Origin: Actinomycetota bacterium
Lineage (GTDB): Bacteria; Actinomycetota; Acidimicrobiia; Acidimicrobiales; JACDEA01
Direction of reading: 5' to 3'
NCBI GenBank assembly: GCA_013816725.1
Contig: JACDEA010000167.1
Location: 1 to 5,767 of the forward strand
DNA: 5,767 nucleotides
Shown here: positions 1 to 5,767 of the stretch, one piece after another
Layout of the letters: each line of letters starts with the position of its first letter
Position numbering within the stretch: the first letter of the stretch is position 1
Translations under genes and position numbers: made by a program
The notes under the pieces: model-generated
The model's database searches: none
Told to the model about the DNA's origin: nothing
Seen by the model: only the letters and a program-made list of their open reading frames with translations

Positions 1-227
1 GTGATCCGGTCGCGGTAGGAGGCGAGCACCGCGGCGGTGTCGTCGGTGGAGCCGTCGTCGACGACGACGATCTCGTCGACCAGCTCGTCGGGAATGGCGG
101 CGACCACGTCGCCGACAGTGGCTTCCTCGTCGCGAGCGGGAAGGCACACCGAGATCCGTTGGTTCGTCGCCCGCTTGCGCGCCAGGAGGTCGGGGAGGCC
201 GAACTCCTGGGAGGTAAACGCACGCAC
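1..227 (-). CDS. Family 2 glycosyltransferase, N-terminal part (GpgS-like), cut by the window edge
   Basis: Only the first 75 codons are present; the gene runs off the left edge. The translation has an amphipathic lead, then a first Rossmann strand with SVCLPARDEEATVGDVV (residues 26-42), then DEIVVVDDGSTDDT (51-64). This is the GT-A nucleotide-sugar-binding pattern of GT2 enzymes. The order 'lead with a lysine/arginine patch, SVxLPAxxEEATV, LVDEIxVxDxGSTDDT' is what I recall for actinobacterial glucosyl-3-phosphoglycerate synthase, which transfers glucose to 3-phosphoglycerate at the start of methylglucose lipopolysaccharide synthesis. The DXD metal motif and acceptor region lie outside the window, so GT2 is firm and GpgS is only likely. 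I chose the GTG at 227-225: the frame has a stop a few codons upstream, and the next GTG falls inside the first core strand. The Shine-Dalgarno is weak. It is transcribed divergently from the thrC-like operon. Confidence 0.75.
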   Translation of the reverse strand, partial: MRAFTSQEFGLPDLLARKRATNQRISVCLPARDEEATVGDVVAAIPDELVDEIVVVDDGSTDDTAAVLASYRDRI

Positions 228-247
228 CTGTGTAGTCTGTCTCAGGT
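226..247. repeat. Short inverted repeat between the divergent genes
   Basis: ACCTG (226-230) and CAGGT (243-247) form a 5-base dyad separated by 12 bases. It overlaps the GTG start of the minus-strand glycosyltransferase and lies just upstream of the riboswitch aptamer. The spacing would put the half-sites about 1.6 helical turns apart. It may be an operator for one or both divergent promoters, or chance: five-base dyads are common. Confidence 0.2.
233..238 (+). promoter_or_regulatory. Candidate -10 box for the thrC-like operon
   Basis: TAGTCT fits the loose actinobacterial TAnnnT pattern. It would start transcription near 244-246, just upstream of the P1 strand of the aptamer at 254, as a riboswitch leader requires. 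No convincing -35 hexamer is seen 16-18 bases upstream (GGAGGT-like sequence there), so the support is mainly positional. Confidence 0.25.
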
Positions 248-253
248 ATCAGA

Positions 254-357
254 TCATCAAGAGCGGTCGAGGGATCGGGCCCGACGACGCCGCGACAACC
301 AGCTGGAGCTGCGCAGCACGCGCCGCTCCAGCCAGGTGCCAAAGCCCGAAACGATGA
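254..357 (+). promoter_or_regulatory. S-box / SAM-I type riboswitch aptamer, compact, apparently lacking P4
   Basis: The leader matches the SAM-I core in order: ATCAAGAGCGG (257-266), GAGGGA (269-274), GGGCCCGACGA (277-287), ACAACC (295-300) and GGTGCCAAA (335-343). P1 is TCATC (254-258) with GATGA (353-357). P2 includes GCGG (263-266) with CCGC (290-293), with kink-turn-like GA-rich flanks. P3 is a perfect 8-bp GCTGGAGC (302-309) with GCTCCAGC (325-332), capped by GCGC/GCGC around AGCAC. GGG (277-279) in the P2 loop can pair with CCC (345-347), as in the known pseudoknot. SAM-I RNAs usually have a P4 hairpin after the GGTGC-AA segment; here only CCGAAACG separates the pseudoknot strand from P1. 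One core base differs from the usual GGCAACC (GACAACC here). No terminator fits before the start codon, so control is probably translational: SAM-bound P1 abuts the ribosome site and should turn the operon off. Expected ligand: S-adenosylmethionine. Confidence 0.88.
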
Positions 358-365
358 GGAGGAGG
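357..365 (+). promoter_or_regulatory. Ribosome binding site of the thrC-like gene, fused to riboswitch P1
   Basis: AGGAGGAGG immediately precedes the ATG at 367 and contains two overlapping AGGAGG registers (357-362 and 360-365). The upstream register gives the better spacing, 4 bases. Its first base is also the last base of the P1 3' strand (353-357), so a stable P1 would sit directly against the ribosome site. Confidence 0.8.
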
Positions 366-366
366 A

Positions 367-1608
367 ATGTCTTTCGTCGAAGGGCTCCGCTGTCGGGAGT
401 GCGCGCGCGCGTACCCGGCCGAGGCGCTGCACGTGTGCGATTTCTGCTTCGGTCCGCTCGAGGCGGTGTACGACTACGAGCGGATCGCAGCGTCGGTCAC
501 CCGCGAGTCCATCGCCGCCGGGCCGCACACGATCTGGCGGTACGCCGCGCTGTTGCCGGCTGACGGGCGGGCGCCGGTCGACCTCGGTGCCGGGTTCACG
601 CCGTTGGTGCGGGCCGACCGGCTGGCCGCCGAGCTGGGGCTGGGCGAGCTGTGGATCAAGAACGACACGGTGAACCCGACGGGGTCGTTCAAGGACAGGG
701 TGGTGTCCGTCGCGCTCACCAAGGCGCAAGAGCTGGGGTTCAAGGTGGCGGCGTGCGCGTCGACCGGGAACCTGGCCAACGCGGTGGGCGCCCACGCCGC
801 GCACGCGGGCATGAAGTCGTTCGTGTTCATCCCGCACGACCTCGAGGCGGGCAAGGTCGTCATGACCGCCATCTACGGCGGCAATGTGATCGCGGTCAAC
901 GGCAACTACGACGACGTCAACCGGCTCTGTGCCGAGCTGGCGTCGGAGCAACCGACGTGGGCGTTCGTCAACGTCAACGTGCGGCCGTACTACGCCGAGG
1001 GCTCCAAGACGCTGGCCTTTGAAGTGGCCGAGCAGCTCGGATGGCAGACACCGGATCACGTGATCGTGCCGATCGCGTCGGGCAGCCAGCTGACCAAGGT
1101 GCACAAGGGCTTTCAGGAGCTGCACAAAGTGGGGCTGCTCGACGACGAGCCGCACGTGCGCATCTCGGGCGCGCAGGCCATCGGGTGCTCGCCGGTGGCC
1201 ACCGCGTTCAAGGAGGGCACCGACGTCGTTCGCCCCGTGAAGCCCGACACCATCGCCAAGTCGCTGGCCATCGGCAACCCGGCCGACGGGCCCTATGCGG
1301 TCGAGGCGGCTCGCCAGACCGGCGGGGTGATCGAGGCGGTCAGCGACGGCGAGGTGGTGGAGGGCATCAAGCTGCTGGCCCGCACGGAGGGCATCTTCGC
1401 CGAGACGGCCGGCGGCGTCACCATCGCCACCCTCGTCCGGCTGGCCAACGCCGGCATCGTGCACCGCGACGAGCGGGTCGTGGCCATGATCACCGGTCAC
1501 GGGCTCAAGACGATCGAGGCGGTGGCGCCCACGTCGAAACCGACGGCGACGATCGCTCCTACGCTGGACGCGTTCGCCGAAGTCCTGTTCCAGATCGAGG
1601 GAAACTGA
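367..1608 (+). CDS. thrC: Threonine-synthase-like PLP enzyme (possible homocysteine synthase), SAM-riboswitch controlled
   Basis: This 413-residue fold-type II PLP enzyme belongs to the group annotated threonine synthase, which converts O-phosphohomoserine to threonine and phosphate in the cytoplasm. A zinc-ribbon-like start has C9/C12 and C24/C27. The PLP lysine is K109 in NPTGSFKDR (103-111), followed by STGN (132-135). Later landmarks are RPYYAEGSKT (206-215), SLAIGNPADG (299-308), FAETAGG (344-350) and ITGHGLKT (375-382). Compared with classical ThrC as I remember it, the PLP-phosphate loop GNxGN reads ASGSQ (237-241), and the substrate-phosphate arginine before EGxKT appears replaced by tyrosine. 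These differences are shared by a broad 'thrC' subgroup and do not prove a new function. The start is fixed by the strong Shine-Dalgarno. The stop overlaps the next gene's ATG (TGATG), so the CysO-like carrier is translationally coupled. The SAM riboswitch and that partner favour a methionine-side role, with O-phosphohomoserine plus carrier-bound sulfide giving homocysteine. The family call is sure; the exact reaction is open. Confidence 0.93.
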   Translation: MSFVEGLRCRECARAYPAEALHVCDFCFGPLEAVYDYERIAASVTRESIAAGPHTIWRYAALLPADGRAPVDLGAGFTPLVRADRLAAELGLGELWIKNDTVNPTGSFKDRVVSVALTKAQELGFKVAACASTGNLANAVGAHAAHAGMKSFVFIPHDLEAGKVVMTAIYGGNVIAVNGNYDDVNRLCAELASEQPTWAFVNVNVRPYYAEGSKTLAFEVAEQLGWQTPDHVIVPIASGSQLTKVHKGFQELHKVGLLDDEPHVRISGAQAIGCSPVATAFKEGTDVVRPVKPDTIAKSLAIGNPADGPYAVEAARQTGGVIEAVSDGEVVEGIKLLARTEGIFAETAGGVTIATLVRLANAGIVHRDERVVAMITGHGLKTIEAVAPTSKPTATIAPTLDAFAEVLFQIEGN

Positions 1609-1883
1609 TGCCCGTAACGGTCCGCATACCGACCCAGCTACGCACGCTCACCGGCGGGTCGGGCGAGGTGTCGGTCGTAGGCAGCACCGTCGGCGAGGTC
1701 CTGAAGGGCCTCGACGCTGCCCACCCCGGCTTTGGGGAGCGGCTCTTCGCCGACGACGGCTCGCTGCGCCGCTTCGTCAACGTGTTCGTGGCCGACGAGG
1801 ACGTGCGTTTTCTCCAAGGCCTCGAAACCCCCGTCCCCGACTCCCAGACCGTCTCCATCGTCCCCGCAGTAGCCGGCGGGTGA
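1608..1883 (+). CDS. cysO: CysO-like sulfur carrier protein (MoaD/ThiS family)
   Basis: A 91-residue ubiquitin-fold sulfur carrier. The segments VTVRIPTQLRTLTGG (3-17), RRFVNVFVADEDVRFLQGLE (54-73) and SIVPAVAGG (83-91) closely follow mycobacterial CysO as I recall it, including its length of about 93 residues and its terminal AVAGG. The exposed C-terminal diglycine (90-91) is the site that an E1-like adenylyltransferase/sulfurtransferase activates to a thiocarboxylate, which then donates sulfide to an aminoacrylate-type PLP intermediate. In mycobacteria the partners are CysM, the JAMM protease Mec+ and MoeZ; none is in this window. Here the partner gene is the thrC-like enzyme, whose stop codon shares one base with this ATG, so translation is coupled and roughly matched dosage is expected. 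It is under the same upstream SAM riboswitch. A molybdopterin or thiamine role is less likely because of the specific CysO resemblance and context. Confidence 0.93.
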   Translation: MPVTVRIPTQLRTLTGGSGEVSVVGSTVGEVLKGLDAAHPGFGERLFADDGSLRRFVNVFVADEDVRFLQGLETPVPDSQTVSIVPAVAGG

Positions 1884-2653
1884 GCGGGGCGCTGGAGGGT
1901 CGGGCCGCGCTGATTACGGGGGGCGGTACCGGCATCGGGTTGGCCTGCGCGACCGCGCTGCACGCCGACGGGGCCCACGTCACGCTGGCCGGCCGGCGCG
2001 AGGAGGTCGTCAAGGCCGCCGCCGCGGTGCTCGGTGAGCGGGCCTCGTACGTGCAGTGCGACGTGGCGTCGGAGGACGACGTCGTTCGGGCCGTCGCCGC
2101 CGCGTCCGCACCGCTGGGCGGGTTGCACCTCGCAGTGCTGGCCGCCGGCACCGGCGCCGGCGGCCCGATCACGAGCGTGCCGCTCGACATGTGGCGCCAC
2201 TGCATGGGAACGAACCTCGACGGCGCCTTCCTGTGCATCAAGCATGCGGCCAACGCGATGGTGGAGGCCGGCGGCGGCGCGATCGTCGCGCTGTCCTCGA
2301 TCGCCGCGCCGCTGACGCACCGAATGATGACGCCGTACTGCGTGAGCAAGGCTGCGCTCGAAGCGCTGGTGAAAGGCGCGGCCGACGAACTGGGCGCGGC
2401 GAACGTGCGGGTCAACGCCGTCCGCCCCGGTTTGGTTCCCACCGACCTGGCCACCCCGCTGGCCGCCAACGACGGCATCGTCGCCGACTACATCGAGCAG
2501 ATGCCACTGGGCCGCCTCGGCACCGTCGAGGACGTGGCCGCCGGCGTGCGCTACCTGCTCGGCCCCGAGTCGTCGTGGGTCACCGGGCAGTGCTTCGCCA
2601 TCGACGGCGGCCACACGCTGCGCCGCGGGCCCGACGTCACCCGCGCCACGTAG
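1880..2653 (+). CDS. Short-chain dehydrogenase/reductase (classical SDR), substrate unknown
   Basis: A complete 257-residue classical SDR. The cofactor motif TGGGTGIG is at 13-20, followed by AGRR (37-40), whose arginines favour NADP(H). D61-V62 would contact the adenine, and LAAG (87-90) stands in for the usual NNAG. N112 lies in TNLDG; the catalytic serine lies in ALSS (137-140), with Y153 and K157 in YCVSK. The C-terminal GQCFAIDGG is typical of the family. All four catalytic-tetrad positions are present, so it should be an active cytosolic oxidoreductase; the substrate cannot be read from sequence. The GTG start at 1880 overlaps the cysO stop by four bases (GTGA), which implies translational coupling and puts this gene in the SAM-controlled operon. 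Whether it has a sulfur or methionine role or is simply carried along is unknown. No convincing terminator follows; groEL has its own promoter downstream. Confidence 0.93.
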   Translation: MSGALEGRAALITGGGTGIGLACATALHADGAHVTLAGRREEVVKAAAAVLGERASYVQCDVASEDDVVRAVAAASAPLGGLHLAVLAAGTGAGGPITSVPLDMWRHCMGTNLDGAFLCIKHAANAMVEAGGGAIVALSSIAAPLTHRMMTPYCVSKAALEALVKGAADELGAANVRVNAVRPGLVPTDLATPLAANDGIVADYIEQMPLGRLGTVEDVAAGVRYLLGPESSWVTGQCFAIDGGHTLRRGPDVTRAT

Positions 2654-2689
2654 GGCCACGCGACCGACGTTGGAGGCCTGACCGGCCCA

Positions 2690-2716
2690 GTTGCACTCTC
2701 GGTCCGCGAGTGCCAA
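2690..2716. promoter_or_regulatory. Upstream imperfect CIRCE operator (HrcA site)
   Basis: GTTGCACTC (2690-2698), a 9-base spacer and GAGTGCCAA (2708-2716) match the CIRCE halves TTAGCACTC and GAGTGCTAA at 7 of 9 and 8 of 9 positions, with the canonical spacer length. It begins 31 bases before the perfect CIRCE, about three helical turns, so both sites lie on the same DNA face. It overlaps the proposed -35 box. Confidence 0.75.
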
Positions 2717-2719
2717 TCT
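2691..2719 (+). promoter_or_regulatory. Candidate groEL promoter
   Basis: TTGCAC (2691-2696) as -35 and CAATCT (2714-2719) as -10 are separated by 17 bases. Transcription would start near 2726, inside the perfect CIRCE. HrcA on either operator would therefore cover the promoter or start site, as expected for heat-shock repression. The -10 is a weak match to TAnnnT. Confidence 0.5.
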
Positions 2720-2720
2720 G

Positions 2721-2747
2721 TTAGCACTCACAGGTCACGAGTGCTAA
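2721..2747. promoter_or_regulatory. Perfect CIRCE operator (HrcA site) for groEL
   Basis: TTAGCACTC (2721-2729), nine spacer bases and GAGTGCTAA (2739-2747) match the CIRCE consensus exactly. CIRCE is bound by the repressor HrcA, which is released on heat or folding stress and itself depends on GroEL for activity. The site lies 39 bases before the groEL start codon. Confidence 0.97.
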
Positions 2748-4412
<1,665 letters not shown>

Positions 4413-4430
4413 TCCTGAACGTCGAATGGG

Positions 4431-4458
4431 ACGAGGGGTGCCGAAAGGCACTCCTCGT
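4431..4458 (+). terminator. groEL: Strong hairpin after groEL, probable intrinsic terminator
   Basis: ACGAGGGGTGCC (4431-4442) pairs with GGCACTCCTCGT (4447-4458) around a GAAA tetraloop, giving 12 pairs with a single G-T wobble. It starts 18 bases after the groEL stop. Only a short TTC follows, with no U-tract, as is common for GC-rich actinobacterial terminators; it could also protect the mRNA 3' end or cause partial readthrough into the next gene. Confidence 0.75.
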
Positions 4459-4476
4459 TCGCGTCTGGGGGCAGAG

Positions 4477-5664
4477 TTGACAGCAACAATCGACATCAAG
4501 CGGAGTGGCATCAATCCGTGGAAGGCGCTGCCGGCCGACCCGGCCGAGTTCTTCTCGGCCGAGGAGATCGCCAAGGCCAAGGACTACGTGAGGCCGCTGC
4601 GCCGAGTCGGCCTGCTCGAAAAGGCGATCGTCGTCCTCGTCGACCTCGCCGTCGTGCGGTCGCATCTTGTTCCCGAGCTGCTCGATTCGCTCGATGTCCG
4701 CAACTGGATCCAACGGCTCCTGATCACGGTGTTCGTGGTCACCGTGATCGGGACGCTCGTGGCCATCCCGTTCGGCGTATACCGCGAGCTGGTCTACGAC
4801 AAGCGGTGGGGCTTCAGCACCCAGACGACCAAGGGTTTCGCCACCGACACGGTCAAGTCGTTGCTGCTCGGTCCCGTCATCCTCACGCTGATCACGCTGC
4901 CGCTGTGGTTCGTGATCCGGCACACGGATCTGTGGTGGGTCTTCGGCTGGCTGGTGGTCGCGGCCATCTCGCTCGGCCTCGGTGTGCTGAGCCCGGTCCT
5001 GATCGACCCGATCTTCAACAAGTTCAAGCGCATCGACGACGACGACCTGCACGCCGATCTCGTCGGGCTGGCCAAGGAGGTGGGCTCCGACATCCACGAG
5101 GTGCAGGTGTCCGACGCCAGCCGCCGCACGCGCAAGCACAACGCGTACGTCACGGGGATGGGCAGGACCCGCAAGCTCGTGATCTTCGACACGCTGCTCG
5201 AGGAGCCCCGGCCCAGCATCCGCTCGGTTGCCGCCCATGAGATCGGTCACTGGAAGCTGCGGCACATCCGCCGTCACGTCCCGCTCGGAATCGCACTCCT
5301 GCTTGTGAACTTCCTCGCGGTAAAGCTCGTGCTCGATTCGGGAGCGGTGCTGCGTTTCGCCGGGGTCGACTCGTTGCGCGATCCAGCGGCGTTGCCGCTG
5401 TTCTTCCTGATCTTCCCGCTGCCGGGAATCGTGACGGGCCTGTTGCAGGCGTGGTTCATCCGGGCCGGCGAACGCGAAGCCGACCTCTTCGCGCTCGAGG
5501 CCACGCAGGACCCCGACGCCGCCAGCGACATGGAGCGCAACCTGCACGTGAAGAACCTGGCCGACCTGGCCCCCTCACGTTGGAAGCGGCTTACCGCGGA
5601 TCACCCGCCGGCGGCCGAGCGCCTCGCCATGATCGAAGCGTGGCGACGGGCCGCCTCCAACTGA
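4477..5664 (+). CDS. M48 family (Ste24/CAAX protease 1-like) membrane zinc metalloprotease
   Basis: A complete integral-membrane protease of about 395 residues. The N-terminal half resembles the M48 N-domain, with YRELVYDKRWGFSTQTTKGF (102-121) and hydrophobic segments near 79-100, 128-148 and 153-178. PIFNKFKRIDD (178-188) and the NAYVTGMG...VIFDTLLEE stretch (222-243) are typical of Ste24 relatives. The zinc site is HEIGH (254-258), with the third ligand probably E332 in GEREAD (331-336). Further hydrophobic segments lie near 268-286 and 305-328, and the family end-motif is DHPPAAERLAMIE (375-387). Eukaryotic Ste24 cleaves prenylated proteins; bacterial members more likely cut membrane or misfolded proteins. 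The start is uncertain: the TTG at 4477 follows a GGGGG/AGAG stretch and is preferred because the alternatives at 4426 (ATG) and 4438 (GTG) lie before or inside the terminator stem. The ATG at 4426 would add 17 residues. No separate promoter is evident, so it may depend on readthrough from groEL. Confidence 0.93.
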   Translation: MTATIDIKRSGINPWKALPADPAEFFSAEEIAKAKDYVRPLRRVGLLEKAIVVLVDLAVVRSHLVPELLDSLDVRNWIQRLLITVFVVTVIGTLVAIPFGVYRELVYDKRWGFSTQTTKGFATDTVKSLLLGPVILTLITLPLWFVIRHTDLWWVFGWLVVAAISLGLGVLSPVLIDPIFNKFKRIDDDDLHADLVGLAKEVGSDIHEVQVSDASRRTRKHNAYVTGMGRTRKLVIFDTLLEEPRPSIRSVAAHEIGHWKLRHIRRHVPLGIALLLVNFLAVKLVLDSGAVLRFAGVDSLRDPAALPLFFLIFPLPGIVTGLLQAWFIRAGEREADLFALEATQDPDAASDMERNLHVKNLADLAPSRWKRLTADHPPAAERLAMIEAWRRAASN

Positions 5665-5767
5665 CGGCGAGGATCGCCAGCAGCGCGCCGCCCAGCGACA
5701 GCAAGGCCACGGGTGTCGAGGTGACCGGCCGGTGAGGCCGGAGGCCTACCGTCGCTCGGTGCCGTTG
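5590..5767 (-). CDS. Possible C-terminus of a minus-strand membrane protein, cut by the window edge
   Basis: The minus-strand frame is open from the right edge to a TAA at 5592-5590. It contains VALLSLGGALLAILAV followed by WRRP (about 5725-5650), a convincing membrane helix with positive charges after it and almost all G/C third positions. Against it: the last 75 bases overlap the 3' end of the protease gene on the other strand, the codons near the right edge look less coding-like, and it conflicts with the plus-strand candidate at 5732. No family is recognised. Confidence 0.25.
5732..5767 (+). CDS. Possible start of a plus-strand gene, 12 codons only
   Basis: A GTG at 5732 is preceded by GAGGTGA (5718-5724), a good Shine-Dalgarno match 7 bases upstream. 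The frame reads VRPEAYRRSVPL to the window edge, with G/C in 11 of 12 third positions. It would lie 67 bases after the protease stop, in the same direction. Too short to identify, and it excludes the overlapping minus-strand candidate. Confidence 0.4.
   Translation, partial: MRPEAYRRSVPL

Noticed and set aside
40..85. Repetitive GTCGTCGACGACGA-like stretch that looks like a simple repeat
   Set aside because: It encodes the EIVVVDDGSTDD core of the glycosyltransferase; the repetition comes from GAC and GTC codons.
254..357. Other riboswitch classes for the leader (SAM-IV, T-box, cobalamin)
   Set aside because: The ordered AAGAG, GAGGGA, GGCCC, CAACC and GGTGCCAA blocks with kink-turn-type P2 fit SAM-I. 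There is no T-box sequence (TGGNACCGCG-like) or cobalamin box.
2671..2689. Possible terminator after the SDR (GGCC-TGACC-GGCC)
   Set aside because: The stem is only 4 bp with no U-tract; too weak to call in GC-rich DNA.
1559..2731. Long minus-strand open frame opposite cysO and the SDR
   Set aside because: The composition is that of a shadow frame (R, G, A and H rich) with no motifs; both plus-strand genes have clear family signatures.
4477..4482. Perfect TTGACA resembling a -35 box for the protease gene
   Set aside because: At 16-18 bases downstream there is only GCGGAG-like sequence and no TAnnnT -10. The TTG also serves as the most plausible start codon, so the match is probably chance.

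Overview
The window is GC-rich DNA with strongly G/C-ending codons, and it reads as a chromosomal region of an actinobacterium. The indicators are a MoaD/ThiS-fold sulfur carrier very like mycobacterial CysO, a GroEL without a neighbouring GroES under CIRCE (HrcA) control, and a GpgS-like glycosyltransferase. The class cannot be fixed from this window; an Acidimicrobiia-like lineage is a guess. No mobile element, CRISPR array, tRNA or rRNA was seen, and no gene-free gap exceeds 300 bases.

Layout. Positions 1-227 (minus) hold the N-terminus of a family 2 glycosyltransferase. Positions 228-366 are a divergent intergenic region. On the plus strand this region encodes a compact S-box (SAM-I type) riboswitch whose P1 stem runs straight into the Shine-Dalgarno sequence of the next gene. 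Next come three tightly coupled plus-strand genes: a threonine-synthase-like PLP enzyme (367-1608), a CysO-like sulfur carrier ending in GG (1608-1883) and a short-chain dehydrogenase (1880-2653). Positions 2654-2786 carry two tandem CIRCE operators and a promoter for a complete groEL (2787-4412), which ends at a strong hairpin (4431-4458). A Ste24-like M48 membrane metalloprotease follows (about 4477-5664). The last 100 bases are ambiguous: either a new plus-strand gene starts at 5732 or a minus-strand membrane protein ends here.

How the genes may work together. The most interesting point is the first operon. A SAM riboswitch normally switches on methionine-supply genes when SAM is low. Here it sits in front of an enzyme that would be annotated threonine synthase, which would drain O-phosphohomoserine away from methionine. 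The next, overlapping gene is a CysO-like protein, the kind of carrier that delivers sulfide as a C-terminal thiocarboxylate. Together these suggest that the PLP enzyme may be an O-phosphohomoserine-dependent homocysteine synthase fed by the sulfur carrier, analogous to CysM/CysO in mycobacterial cysteine synthesis. That is inference. The riboswitch, the CysO match and the gene coupling are seen in the sequence. groEL is a separate heat-shock transcription unit, and the protease is probably an independent membrane quality-control gene.
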